A stretch of 64,000 nucleotides of DNA from Hemicentrotus pulcherrimus (GCA_003118195.1 BEXV01000070.1:214332-278331), one strand, 5' to 3'; shown: positions 1 to 12,629, numbered from the stretch's first letter. A program made the numbers and translations. The notes: generated by a model from the sequence alone, not told the origin.

Positions 1-25
1 CCCCCCCCCCCCCCCCCCCCCCCCC
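1..25. repeat. Poly-C run at the window edge
   Basis: There are 25 consecutive C. Similar runs border the N gaps in this window, so this is probably the edge of another assembly break or a hard-to-sequence C tract. Confidence 0.9.
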
Positions 26-61
26 GCCTCATACACCTATGCTTTGCATTATGTACCCATA

Positions 62-449
62 TTAAAGAGAAGGTTGAGTTCTGGGAAGAGGTAAAAAAAA
101 TAGTTTGTGAGTGTTATCATTGTTATTATGCAAGGGTGAAAGAACATCAGATTAAACATGTTCCCTGAAAAGCATGACTCTTTAAATGCCTTCATATTCT
201 AAGTATGACATGAAACATCGTAAAAATCGGGGGAGGTTTTTTCGCCATGTGCTTGTGTAGTCCCATATTGTGTACAGTGCTTGTAACTTTTCCAAGATTT
301 GGCCAAATTTCTTATCATTTTGATGATTCCAGAACCTTGCAATACACACAAATACTTTTTTTTACTAGATAATCAACCTTTTCTGATAGATTCCACACCG
401 TTTCTTACACAATGCAATCACATGACCAGAACTCAACATCATCTTTAAG
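62..449. mobile_element. MITE-like element, family 1, copy 1
   Basis: The left end TTAAAGAGAAGGTTGAGTTC (62 onward) and the reverse complement of the right end (CTTAAAGATGATGTTGAGTT, ending at 449) form imperfect inverted termini that both continue to CTGG. TA dinucleotides flank both sides (60-61 and 450-451), as expected of Tc1/mariner-type target duplication. The right half matches the element at 28503-28858, including CTTATCATTTTGATGATTCC. No coding capacity. Confidence 0.65.
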
Positions 450-451
450 TA

Positions 452-1240
452 TGTGGGGGCGACGCCCGTTTGCATGTTCTTCAATTACTGAAAATGAGTT
501 ATTTGTTTCATTTTGAGGAAACGTAACGAAAGCCATTGTCAAAAGCATTTAATCAGAATTAATATATACATATCATGTACAAGAATACAAAGAATGTGAT
601 TTTGCAGGGGTTGTGATTTGCGGCCCAGGTTCGATGTTAATCCATTTCGTTATCATTAATCTGCTGAATTCCGAAGAATGTGTAATTCCACTTTTTGACT
701 TTCATCAGTTCGTAGAGGCTGTACTTACTCAATGCTCAATATTAACAAAAGAGTTACAATTGCTTTTGATAAATAATCTTCATATTCGCTCCCTTCTCGA
801 TAAAAAAGGAGTTGAAAAATATTTTCAAAATCCTGAATACTCGGAAAAGGTCTTTCAACGTTGTACGCAAAACGTGACTTACGACTACTGTATATACGCC
901 AATAGAATTATGTATGCATGGACTTGACCTATCGTTATGTTTCTTATGAAACGGGAAATTGTGGAAAACAGCTCATTTAGTTGTCATGTCGACTGCAATT
1001 TCATTCAAACACGTGCCCACGCATATAATTGTGATGTCACCAGAAGCCGGTTTGCGGCTATATCTCACGCATCTCTTAAGATTTCATACCGCCCATAACG
1101 CATAACCCGGATATAGTGGTAATATTGACTGTTAACGGATGACTGACTGACTCGATTTCAGATCACGATAGGTCAGAGTGGTCAGGGATACTTCACAAAA
1201 TGATATCATACTGGTCACTTGTGTGGATTTATTTTGGCAC
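452..1240. other. Unassigned sequence with one open frame of unknown meaning
   Basis: A plus-strand frame runs from a GTG at 613 to a stop near 927 (104 codons) and follows TTTTGCAG, which looks like a splice acceptor. The protein contains several cysteines and an EYSEKVFQRCTQNVTYDYC stretch, but I recognise no family. It could be chance. Nothing else stands out. Confidence 0.3.
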
Positions 1241-1244
1241 AAAA

Positions 1245-1414
1245 GAAAAAGAATAACAACGAGATAAACAAGAAAAAGAACAAGAACAAGGAAAGACAAA
1301 GAAGTAGTAGAAGAAGAAGAAAGGGAAAATAAGTAGGGAGAAGACGAAGACGAAGACGAAGAGGAGTAATATTAGTAGTAGAAGTGGTAGTAGTAGAAGT
1401 AGTAGTAGTAGTAA

Positions 1415-1453
<39 letters not shown>

Positions 1454-1486
1454 AAGTGGTAGTAGTACTAGTAGTAGTAGTTTGTT

Positions 1487-1527
<41 letters not shown>

Positions 1528-1547
1528 AGTAGAAGTAGAGTAGTAGC

Positions 1548-1582
<35 letters not shown>

Positions 1583-1596
1583 AAAGAAAGATAAAG
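1245..1596. repeat. Purine-rich tract followed by AGT trinucleotide array
   Basis: A/G-rich sequence with GAAGAC repeats (about 1245-1370) passes into nearly uninterrupted AGT repeats (1371-1582). Long frames here translate into poly-Val, Ser or Leu and are not genes. Confidence 0.95.
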
Positions 1597-3127
1597 AACA
1601 CGAAAAACGCAACTACATCATACCAAAAATTGCAGAGAGCAATATTGATTAATCAGATAGATCCCCTAACTTGGACATGTTGAATGATCTCGATTCTCAT
1701 TAGGTTTATTGAAAAACATGTTAAAGATACTATGAACTTTTGCAGCCAACATCAAATTCTGTAGAACTTTGCAGGAATTTTGAATATGTCATGTATGTGC
1801 TATCTGTGAAATTTAAACGTTAGCAGTATCCTAATATTAAAATTATGCAAGGAAATCGGTTACTTGCTAGACTTCACTGTCAGACACTATTAAGCAACTG
1901 ACGGACTTTTTTCTTCTTTGGTAATAACATACATGAAATGAACTGTAAAGAGTAAATGAGCATTAATCTACATTAACAACTTCTTCTTGTAATGGCCCAA
2001 ATCAAACTGGCACAAAACGTACGACCATTCGGTAAAAGGGTCTGAAAGACATATTAAGCCCCCTTTTTTAGGGAAGTTCTAAATTAGTATTATCTCTCAA
2101 ATGCCGTTGGAATATAACCTTTTCATTTTTTGGCCTGCAAATGGTACCTTTAAGAACCCAGTTGGAATTATAGGAGTAGGTCGCCATTATGCATGCGTTC
2201 TTGGCAAGGACGAAGACAATATGAGAAAAGGGAGATGAAGGATGAAAAAGAGCAAGAAAAGTGACGGAAAGCTGAAACATTAATGTAAAGATATGGACTG
2301 ATAAATAGAAAATAACAGGACCGCCTTTTATACTATACTCTTCTATAAATGGGTCATGTAAATGGCATGAGAAGTTCATTCGAACATAGAGATTTGTTTT
2401 CACTTTGTTTTTATTTGCTGCTGAAGATTTATCTCTCAACCTGTTTAATTATTTACAGACTTAATGCCTGACCTTTAACTGATGCTTTTTATATTAATTT
2501 TGACTGACTGTGTATGTACCGTGCCAGTGCCAAATATCGCATCTTTGGAAAGAAAGGGTGCGGAGAAAGAGATAGAATGAAAGAGATGACAGATAGAGTT
2601 AAAGATAAACAGGTAATAAATACGATTACTAAGACAAGGTGAACATTGTGATTTTCATTATGGTCTTTATTTTTTTTCTTTCGTGGCGTTGTTTCTGTAA
2701 AGATGTTATTTTGTGTAAGCCTTTACAAAGGATAATCTCAACATTTCTATGAAATCACGTACGTACGCCGACTACGGCTCCTTCCGTCTCTAAAATCTTA
2801 TGTTAAGACCTAGCCGCCATATTAGGCTAATTTTTTGCCATGGTAACATGAGTCTAACCTTAAATGATAGATTTCAAAATATTCAGTATGCACCCTCATC
2901 GTTCTCCGATGACACAAGACTTGTCACTGGTGAATGGTCGTAACACAAAACCACATGAAGGTGCAGAATATTTGCGCCATTTCTAAACATTGCTTACTCT
3001 TGTCAGATTGTGTTTGATCCGATTTGGCGATTTTGTTGAAATGTTTACTTCCTAAAAATCATAAATATAAGAGCATTCGGTTTCTCTTAAAAAAAAAATA
3101 ACAAACAAATATATGTTCAATGTTTGA
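1597..3127. other. Non-coding AT-rich stretch
   Basis: No gene is supported. A frame at 2068-2439 on the minus strand has no recognisable features. Two transcription-factor-like motifs occur at 2817-2847 and are listed separately. Confidence 0.5.
2817..2847. promoter_or_regulatory. CArG box next to an RFX X-box-like motif
   Basis: CCATATTAGG (2817-2826) matches the SRF consensus CC(A/T)6GG exactly. TTTGCCATGGTAAC (2834-2847) matches the RFX X-box consensus GTNRCC-N-RGYAAC except for the first base. Both are short enough to occur by chance, and no nearby promoter is identified. Confidence 0.25.
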
Positions 3128-3475
3128 TTAAATGCTTAACAGCGAAACAAAATAATTGTCAACGTTCCACTTTGAGCAACGATTTGTAGTTTCGTACATT
3201 ATTAAAGGTTTGACTACATGATAAATGCCTGTCAAAAAAACAACATACGCTATCCCTAATGTCGCATTAAAGCTCATCATTAACATTGCCCATCTGCGCT
3301 TCAAGCAAAAAGGGATTAGCATAGTTCCCTCGACAATCAAAATCGGGTTAAGTACGAAATCATTTGATTCTGCCCTTTCTTGAATTAGGTTAATTCCTCC
3401 AAATATAATCAATGGCCCACTTATTGTACACGCATTATACTTTCTCCTCGAGCTAGCTAGAAAAGAGACTGCTAG
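3128..3475 (-). pseudogene. Transmembrane exon-like open stretch, copy A
   Basis: This frame is open for 115 codons between TAG (3478-3476) and TAA at 3128. It reads GPLIIFGGINLIQERAES, then FVLNPILIVEG, PFCLKRRWAM and SFNATLGIAYVVFLTGIYHV, that is three hydrophobic segments separated by short charged stretches. The layout resembles the middle of small four-helix membrane proteins (MS4A/TMEM176-like); that is a guess from hydropathy, not a motif match. The initiator usually assigned (TTG at 3412) is not credible as a start. A degenerate second copy lies directly upstream on the same strand. It may be one exon of an intact gene or a decayed remnant. No convincing acceptor or donor was identified. 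Confidence 0.35.
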
Positions 3476-3480
3476 CTAAG

Positions 3481-3694
3481 ATAATAGTTTATATTTTGAT
3501 TCAAGCCTGCCCATTATTTCCTCGGTAATTATGTAGTAATATCCTGCTATAATGAGAAAAAGTAATGAGGCTAATGTCATATTTCATCCCAATAATGCCA
3601 AATTGGAAAGCAACAGCAGCTGCCCCCTCAAACAAAAAGGCGAATGCACTATACCTTCTACAAGCAAAATCTTTAATCATAGTCATCATTTAAA
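3481..3694 (-). pseudogene. Degenerate duplicate of the transmembrane stretch, copy B
   Basis: The frame from 3670 reads ILLVEGIVHSPFCLRG, then QLLLLSNLALLG, a TGA at 3586-3584, and NMTLASLLFLIIAGYYYII. Copy A has ILIVEGTMLIPFCLKRR and NATLGIAYVVFLTGIYHVV in the same order. Just upstream, the bases matching copy A's NDFVLNP are one base short and contain TAA. Two stops plus a frameshift indicate this copy is not functional. It is preceded on the minus strand by a run of T. Confidence 0.4.
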
Positions 3695-6518
3695 AAAAAA
3701 AAATATCCATAAAATCTTTCTCTTTTTAAAATTCTAATAACGAACCTAGCTACAGGTCACAATCAGGTGAGAGCATTGTTCGCCTAGTTTCCTTCAACCC
3801 TTTTTTAATTGCTTTTTTGTTGTTGTTGATTAGCTTTAAGGTAATTTAGTCAAAATGACTATTTTTGCCTATTTTCTTTATATCTCGCACCAATGTACCT
3901 TTTCATCATTCCAAGTTTAGTGAGTGCTTAAAAATAAAATAAAAGTTGACTTAACGCCTGGAAGCAAATTCCAGTTGGCGGTTGCTGTCAATTAACAGTT
4001 TATTTATCTTTGCTGCCAGTCCCTCCCTCACAGCTCACACGGATATCCCATGATATACATGCACTACTTGCCCACTCGACTCTACTCAGAATCCCTATCC
4101 CACAAATACATATTTGAAAGGGAGGGAAATCAGGAAATTACAATCCTATATAGCTTAGGATTAATTCACCAAGTAGTCTGGAAAATTATTACTTTCTAAA
4201 TCGAAAAGACGCTTGGTCTAAATCCAGCAAGAAAACTTGGACTTAACGAATCGAGAGACACATTAGTGGAAAAGGCTTGATAGTCTGCACTGCAATCAAT
4301 AAATTAATGAAAAACTACAAAAGCCTGCAGCAATCGTTTGAAATGATGGAAGAACAAACTGTACTGCGTTTGTCGTGAAATATTATCCTCTACAATTCTT
4401 CTTAATTTGTTGATTGACTAAGGTACAGTGTACACTGTATGGCACTTTGGATCATCGGGAAAAGGCACTTTATAAATCCAATTATTTTAATCATCAATAC
4501 AGTGTATTATCATTGTAATTATTTGCTATCATTATTATCATTATTATCATCATAATCAAAATCATTATTATCATTATTAATTTCAAAAGTAATCAATTTA
4601 CATGAGCACTTCATTGCATTATTCCAATGGTCGCTTTTTGTTGGTTAATTTCTCTTATATTATACTGTAGGACAGTGAACTCAACATGGTCTAATCACTT
4701 ATGGAAACTCCCTTAAAGCAAGGGGCACGTTGAGTTAAGAAACGGATCACAGCTTCTGCACTATAAGTGGATCAATCTGGATAATCTCCCTCACGTTATT
4801 TCATTTTGGAAAAAGAGCAATATGGGTCATACTTATTATTAGCATATAAAACCCTCCCTGGTGATTTATACATAGCGTCTTGCGCCGTCAAGGGGCAACA
4901 TGCAGTATTAGTTCTCAAGACGCGATTCTAAAACATTAAAGACAAAGGTCGCAAAAGGGATATCCTATTACTAAAAAGAACGTCCATACCAATACCTTCT
5001 CTCTGCGATTTGAATAGTAGCTGCTCTATAACTTACAACAAAACTTACAAGAGGAATACATGAGATCAGCTGTGTGCATTGTCTTGGTTTCTAATGGGGG
5101 GGGGGGATGAAAGAAGGAATTTTAAACTAAAGCCATTTTGTTTAGAAAGTACTTTACCTATGCAAATTGAATCAGGTTCATATAAGGAGATTAATGACAT
5201 AATGTGCTCATGTTGGCCGTCAAACAATGTAGCTGTTCAGCAATTTGATTAACTCATAAGCCAGATTACCTGTTGCGTTCCGGCATCAACAAGGAATGCT
5301 TAAACATGGTAGAACATATCAAGCTGATCACGATAAAAAAGAAAGCCTCGGAACCTCGCCAGAAATGTTAAATTAAAAGGTATTCCCCATGTCTGGAGAA
5401 TCATTCTTTTTGTTAATCTTTGCCAGCGTTACCCTGCATGAGGTATTCAATTTTGTTACCATGACAACATCAAGAAACATGTTCATCAGGTGTTCGGAGT
5501 TTAGACTGTCTGCCAAAAACATGATCTGAACATAATGAGGATTATTACTATATTTTGCCTGTATGCCTTTACTGGCTATGCACTTTTGCTTTCGCAGGTT
5601 TTAACGCATGACAAGCAGTGAGGAAACATAATGTATAAGCATATTAATGTTTTGATCCCCTCTTCCCATTTTCTTCTTCTTGTCTCTCTCATGTTTTGAT
5701 ATCAAGCTTTGATATCATGTTTTCCCTAGCGTTTAGAAATAAATCTACATCGGTTTAAATAATATATGATTGTCATTAAAATAAATAAAACAAGGCATGA
5801 ATTCAGATTATACTAACCTCATCTCACGTGAAAGTAGTTTAAATCATCTATGTGTGTAACATATCCTGTAAACAATAACAATCTCACATGCACATAACAC
5901 AAATGCAGACAACGGCTGGACGAAAAGTAACCATGTCACAATGGTCATCGTAGTAAGTAAAATCACAAACAACACAACTAACCTCTCTGCCGTATATTCC
6001 TCTGCGCATAACTTTTGAAACTATGAAGGTGCTTACTCAAGATGGGCTGATCGAAGTCTCTCTGCACTTTGTGGATTCAATATTTTAAAAATAACCTGAA
6101 GTAGCGCATCCGATTGACCTGATTGTAAACCACATCTAAAAATGCAACTCGGTCGGGAATTTTTAACATGGAGCATCCATGGACCTTTGACTTGTAATCA
6201 AAGCATCCACAATGCCTGGCTCTTAATCTTGTAGGCGCTGTTTCGAATCTATTATTGTGGGATATATACTTTGAACTTTGGGGGTATCACTGAAGGGCTG
6301 AAGAGGCAGGAGAGTCTGGTCTTGTTAGTCACATCCGCCGCATGATAGATGCCGCTGATTTTGACTTTTACTCGATGAAGGTTGCCAAAGTCATTATTAC
6401 CTCAACTTTCCGAAATCGAACAAAGTTTGGCTCATCCCAAGCTATTTCCGTAATCTTTCTTTAATACACATCCTTGCTTCATTATTATTACTATTCATCT
6501 GTCATTCAGACGACTATT

Positions 6519-6566
<48 letters not shown>

Positions 6567-7657
6567 TCTGTCTCTCCCTCTCTCTCTCCCCTCCCCCCCA
6601 TTTTTTTCTATTTTTCATAATGGACATGTATCTTATGATCAATACATGTATCCCTATAGTCGGTGCTCTATACATCATCTTACTTTCAGAACTTTACATT
6701 ATGTACAGTAGTTGTACAAATTAAAATGCAACCAGGGAACATATCATTTCCATGTGAAGCCAATTGTCTTCTTATTCGATAATTAATACATTAACAAAGG
6801 CACCAACGAGAAGGTCTTATCCCCATAACCTCCCGATTACAAAAACACCTTTTACCCTTTGTGCTAACTGGTTTATTTAATTTTAAAATCGTATTAAAAG
6901 ATTCAAACTTTTAAAGAAGGACGTATATTCCTTGTTGTGTATCATTGACCTTCCTTGTTTCTCCTCATTTCCCGTTTGTTAAGAGGGCCCATCGAGATTA
7001 GATCAGTAGGGGCAGGACTGGCGACGTGATGATGTAAGTTCCTCAATCGATCGTGGCATCAAGATAAACAAGACAACAAAAAGAGGACAACAAAAAACAA
7101 GGTCATACGAGTAGAACTATGTCGTAGCAAAAACCACTCAGGATGGATTTTATTGAAGGCATATATATGCGTAATGCTAGCTCCGTATCATCATGGCTCA
7201 TCTTCTTACAAACGGCATAATGTAAAAGCTTGCATGAGAGATAGTTATTTATTCAATACCCCATGATGTTCTATTTCATTGAGTTCTAGATGGACTCGGA
7301 AAGGCGTTCCATGAGCACTATTGTGATAGGCACCTCTACATAGGTGAACAGTACTGCATATCTAAAATTGGTTCCCTCTTCCAGGCCTTCTCCTGTCCCA
7401 TGGATGTCCTAGGTGAACCCTGCCTTGAACTGTCTGTTCTGTTTGCATATTCAATTTAAAAATCTTTGTTTTTAAACTTGCTCATAAGGACATTTACCTT
7501 TGGTCGAATAATGTAAATGAAGTATCGACAGTGACATGTTGAGTAACACCCCTATGTCTCCCTCTCTCTAGCCCTCTCCCTCTCTCTTTCTCTCTGTTTT
7601 GTGTTGTGATGGGTGTTTATATGTTTTTCTTTCCTTCGTACTCGATCCTTCACAATA
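3695..7657. other. Intergenic AT-rich sequence
   Basis: No gene recognised. It contains an ATTATC-type repeat near 4520-4585, a G11 run at 5096-5106, and an X-box-like GTTACCATGACAAC at 5455-5468. A CT tract at about 6519-6595 creates a false signal-peptide-like frame. Confidence 0.5.
6519..6595. repeat. CT dinucleotide tract
   Basis: Near-perfect CT repeat that decays into a C-rich pyrimidine stretch. Confidence 0.95.
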
Positions 7658-7961
7658 GGGACTTTTAGATTCGCACGAAGACAATGGCCCGAATTCACAA
7701 AGCAAGGTTTGAGCTCAGACCATGGACCCTGTGGTAGGGTCCATGCTCAGACCAAGGTTTGAGCTCAAACCTCCTTTTGTTTCGCCAAACCTCCTTTTGT
7801 TCTTTACAAACCAAGTTTGTAAAAAACGCGTAAAACGCGTCATATGACGTACGAAAATTTGTGAATTCGGGCCATTAGGTCTATGCTACGATCGACGTCC
7901 TTTTAATGCACGAATTTGAATGGACGTCACAAGTATCAGTCCACGCAAATCTAAAAGTCCC
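7658..7961. mobile_element. MITE with TA target duplication (host of a nested element)
   Basis: The termini GGGACTTTTAGATT (7658-7671) and AATCTAAAAGTCCC (7948-7961) are perfect inverse copies, flanked by TA at 7656-7657 and 7962-7963. The element has no coding capacity. Its left arm is interrupted after 25 bases by the element at 7683-7876. The TA flank suggests mobilisation by a Tc1/mariner-type transposase. Confidence 0.75.
7683..7876. mobile_element. Palindromic MITE inserted in the 7658-7961 element
   Basis: Its 19-base termini AATGGCCCGAATTCACAAA (7683-7701) and the exact inverse at 7858-7876 define a 194-base element. Inside are further inverted pieces such as CATGGACCCT/AGGGTCCATG and GGTTTGAGCTCAAACC, so it could fold extensively. 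The target duplication is not obvious. Confidence 0.75.
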
Positions 7962-10900
7962 TAATGACTTTGCAGTTCCCTTGCGCATATCAATCATTAT
8001 GTTTCTATTGGAGACCGTTGGGGCGACAATAAAATGGACCTAAAGACATAGGATATCCGTAACTTTCTATCTTCAGCTGTTCTAGTAAGCTGCTCAAATG
8101 ACGTTCCCGTCCATCTGAAATAGATGATGTCTTTATTCATATTTGCTTGTCTCGCGGCAGGTTTACTAAGATGGAGTTGTTTTTAATTTCCTTAATAGAA
8201 GCTGAGATAGCGAAGGAGTCCATGAGCGGTGTAGCGAGTCTAAAGTGATGGGACAACGTTTAAAGGCAGTGTTTAACAATGCCAAATCTGAGATGCATGG
8301 CCCTATTGTTACCAGTGTCTAGCACTATGGTGTAACATTGCGCGTCATAATGATCATGAAGTGCTTTAAAAAAAGTAAAAATCTTTTAGACTGGTTTTTC
8401 CTTACTCATTTTCCCCAGTAGACTGTAGTGTTACTTGAAATTTCGAATTCCAATCATAAATATATTGATAATCAAACATGCGGTTGGCTTGTAGAATTCA
8501 TGGGATTCATTTCTGACCTAAAGGTTTATAATTAGAGTTTAAGCTTGATCCAGGATTATGTTGAGAATCAGAGGCGAAATTGCCCAATACCTTTAAGCTT
8601 AGATTTCGAAAGGGCGAAGTGGACGTGGTACAAGAACATTAGCTATTTAAAGGACTTAATTTGCAAAAAAAAGAAGAAGAAGAAAATCTTGAGGGAATTC
8701 CCACTGTCCACTAAAGAATATTGTTGGTAACTGTTCAATTCCCAATAAACATGGGACCAGTGAGAATCGTCCCTTGATGCAGCACCTGCCGGATCCTGTC
8801 ACATTATGGAACCCTTAAGATGTTACAGTACCTATAGCAACATTCGGTATTGCTCATTAAGGCAATTATTGGGAGCTTTTAAATCCAAGCTAGGCTAACA
8901 TGAACTAGATGAACTTGTATTGATAATGTTTTTGCTCGGAGCATTGCCAGTGTGGGTCCACTGTTTCAACAGACACAAATTTTACAGACATTTTGAGCGA
9001 CTAGGTTTCGCTGCAGAACTGTTTCAAACAATGCTCTGATTTAAGTTTTTACGTCTAACCGAATGCGCAATAATCCAGTTGAAATACATGTAAGTCTATA
9101 TGAAACAAAATTATGAACTGCAGAGGAACAACTTTAGAGTACAATAATTGGGCGAGGTTGTATTTGCTTAATTCCATGTACATGTATAATTGGGAAAAAA
9201 TTGGCGAGGCCTTGACGATTATTTTTTTTGTGAGGGTGGGGGCGATTGAGCCTCAAGCCCTCTTTGAGTATACTGTTTATCACAATTGTGAATACACCTC
9301 ATATTAAAATGTTAAACCATTTTGAAAAGGTTCAGTTTTTATTCAACCCGCAATTCTCGATATTAACAACGATGCAGGTAAACCTAATGTCAAACGTTAA
9401 TATTCATCCATCGCGTCACGTACGACTTCTGCCCTCGGAAGTGTACAAACAGTTACCATGGCTTTGCACAATGGAAATGGTATGACAAACAACCTTCAAC
9501 TCCCTTCCCCCTCACATGGCCTACATTATGGCAATGTGGAGAAACAAAAGAGAAATAACGACAGATGAAGGAAACCCCAACCTTTCCCGTTCATTTGTTT
9601 CGAAAGAGCATTTTTGTTTATGATTATGACAAATCTTCTCTTTCCCTGAGGAGAAATCATGTCAGTGTTCAAACCTTCTGGCATCGACCTATACGATGGC
9701 AAAAGTCTTCTCGATAGCAATTCATATCAACGTCTATCTACTGATGCCAATTATTTCTTTTGTTGAGTACTGTTCGTCGTTTTTCTTCAAATTTATCACA
9801 TTCTTTTCTTCTCATCTCTTCTATTTGTCTTTTTCTTATAATTGCTTCTACTTTGCCATATTGATTCCGTATTTGTTCACCCTCGTATTCCTCTTTTCGG
9901 CATCTTAATCCATACTGTGTCCAATTATTCTCCCTCTTCCTCTAGCTTTTCTTTTTAATGATATGCGTCTTTGTTTGTTTGTTTGTTTGTTTGTTTGTTT
10001 CTTGTTTTGTCTGGTGACCAGCCATGATCATAACCTTATTTCACGCTGATAAGAATTTTGAAAATCTTGAGCAGACAAGATAGTTCAAACTAGACCACCT
10101 CACAATTTGTTAATTGTATTCGTCTACTGTTCAGGAAATAATATGCCTTTTCTGCCCCCCCCCCCCATCCATTTTACAGGGCAAACGTATTTTTAAAAGA
10201 CATCAGAGTCATCAGACATCTTTAATTTCAATCAATATGCGAAATAAAATTGAATTTGAATTGATACATATAATTATTTTGATTATTTGTTAGGCTGGTG
10301 AAATCATTATTATAATTATCGGTCATTGTATAAATCATCTCTTCCCTTCATTCGTGTAGCCATGTCACGTTTTACACAGTTGATCTACGTTAGCAACTGT
10401 TTGGCTTGGTTTATCATTATTGTGAGAGGGGTAACATTAAACCCCCAACTGAGAAAACATTTATCATGTCACGCGATCTGCATCCAGTATGTCATTTACC
10501 TAATCATCCTTATTACCCTTGATATTTCAGACATGGAGAGACCACTGACGTTCTCTTAAAATTATGACATAATGACCTTTCGATAAGATTTGATGTGGAT
10601 GTCAAACAAACTTCAGTAAAACTCATCGTGGACTCACTAATTCACATAATTGCTTTCAGAGTACGCATTACATGTATAATGATGCTTCTATTTCCTCAAC
10701 AAGATAGGGACCATCAAATTGAACCCCTGGGTAAATATTGCAATCACATAGTGAAGAGGGGGAAACATGGTCGTTTCGGGTCCCTCGAGAATTTAAAGGG
10801 AGGAGCAATACATACAATTTATCAGTTCATTGTCGTTGGATAGAAGCGAACGTGAATTTGAAAATATTTTATTGCAGAGCATGCTGTAATTTGTACATTA

Positions 10901-11321
10901 TCGATAAAAAGGCACCCAAATATCTACCTTACTCATGGTAATTATTACTGTCTTCTCCGAGTTAACACTATTCATCAAAACCATAATGGAGGTATTACGT
11001 CGGGGTGATTTCATTATCTTCTATCTGAGGTATAGTCTGCCAATAGAAGCACCGTGTATGATCATGTTGTACATAAAAGTCAATGCGAGCTCGGGGAAAA
11101 GCCATTTACCGTGACTTTAACTGGATGGAAAGATTACTTCATATTTCAATCTTAGACAGACACGAAACGTTTGCCAGGCCCCTTCCCTAGAAGTGGATGA
11201 TTGGATGATTGGGCGTGACCATGGCGACGCGAGTCTCGAACTAACTTCGCGCGAACTATAACTTCCTGTTCATTTTCGCACAAATTTAGCCTCGCTTTCA
11301 GACGCGAGTCAGGCCTAATAC
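7962..11321. other. Intergenic sequence with simple repeats
   Basis: No gene is supported; several frames of 60-107 codons lack any recognisable features. It contains a TTTG tetranucleotide array at 9969-10000 and a C12 run at 10155-10166. Confidence 0.5.
9969..10000. repeat. TTTG tetranucleotide array
   Basis: About seven consecutive TTTG units. Confidence 0.95.
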
Positions 11322-11642
11322 ATGCTCTCTCTCTTCTCCCATCCCTTCTGTTTTTTCTTTCTTTCTTCTTCTTCTTCTTCTTCTTCTTCTTCTTCTTCTT
11401 CTACTTCTTCGTCTTCATCTCTTCTTCTCTTTTCTCCATCTTCCTCCTCCCATTTCTCTCCCTCCCTCCCTCCCTCCCCCTTCCCTCCCTCTCCTTCTCT
11501 TTCTCTTTCTGTCCATCTCTCCCCTTTCTCTTTCTCTCTCTCTCGTTCTATTTCCGCATTAGCATATACGTTCTTTCACATATTCCTTCTTCTTCTGCTG
11601 CTCTCTTCTCCATCTTCTTCCCCTCCTTTATTGTTTTCTTTT
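11322..11642. repeat. Polypyrimidine tract with TTC and TCCC repeats
   Basis: Some 320 bases of almost pure C/T, including TTC repeats at about 11364-11402 and CCCT repeats near 11459-11490. The 107-codon serine-rich frame here is a translation of the repeat. Confidence 0.93.
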
Positions 11643-12397
11643 TGACCCATTTTCTCTTCCTACCTTCACGCACAACAAACACACACGCGCATGCACGCAA
11701 TACACATACGCACACATACGAACTGCCATGGAACAGGAATGAGTTATGGTGGTAAAACACATTTCGAGATCTTTAGTTTTCAGTATCAAATTAACTTTTT
11801 AATAATTCTCGCGAAGCAATTTATTACAAAATAGGAATCAATCGTTTAACGTTATGCGAATTTATATATATTTTTATAAAGATATTTTACATGTATATTC
11901 AGAAGCAATGAAAATATCTAATTTCTAACAGCGCGATATCCGACCATACATTTTAGATAATATAAAATGAATTTAAGATTTATGATGAATTATTTTTTGA
12001 TTTGAGTATCCATTAGCACAATATTAATTATAGGCTCATACACTTACATAATATAGTCTGCTTTAGGACAAAAGGACATTCATTCTGTGTTAGAGTAGCT
12101 TATATGACTTAACACTCTCCTGGCTCCAAGAAAAGACCGAGTTGATTTGCTACAATGATCCTTTGTCAAAAAGTGAATCTCAAGTCCATTACATTTTTAG
12201 TGTTATTATGAACTCGGCCGATGGTTTTTCAGATTTTTACCCCGGATTTTCAGCTCAGCTGTCGTTCATTCAGTTGGTGGAATTACACAATCATTTATTA
12301 TCTGGCTAGAACTGATTGATTGAATGCTGGAATTGATAAAATTTATAGTTTAATACCCTAACACCCATTGTATACTTCAGCAAAGGACGCCTCGCCT
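11643..12397. other. AT-rich stretch before the first gap
   Basis: Very AT-rich; no gene, RNA or clear repeat seen. Confidence 0.5.
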
Positions 12398-12574
12398 NNN
12401 NNNNNNNNNNNNNNNNNNNNNNNNNNNNNNNNNNNNNNNNNNNNNNNNNNNNNNNNNNNNNNNNNNNNNNNNNNNNNNNNNNNNNNNNNNNNNNNNNNNN
12501 NNNNNNNNNNNNNNNNNNNNNNNNNNNNNNNNNNNNNNNNNNNNNNNNNNNNNNNNNNCCCCCCCCCCCCCCCC
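12398..12574. other. Assembly gap with adjoining poly-C
   Basis: N bases from 12398 to 12558 are followed by 16 C. Frames that cross the gap are artefacts. Confidence 0.98.
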
Positions 12575-12629
12575 TCAAACTGACGCATCAATAATAGTTA
12601 TTGTATACCGACGAAGTCTTACGTCATGA

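Noticed and set aside
1215..1683. Open frames of about 100-128 codons on both strands
   Set aside because: They translate the AGT array and purine tract into homopolymers. The frames between 13195 and 14655 are rejected for the same reason.
6517..6711. Leucine/serine-rich frame resembling a signal peptide
   Set aside because: It is the translation of a CT dinucleotide tract. The frames at 19095-19298, 54156-54362 and 58991-59173 are the same kind of artefact.
12306..12591. Open frames crossing the first N gap
   Set aside because: Almost all of each frame is unknown bases; the rest is poly-C and flanking sequence.
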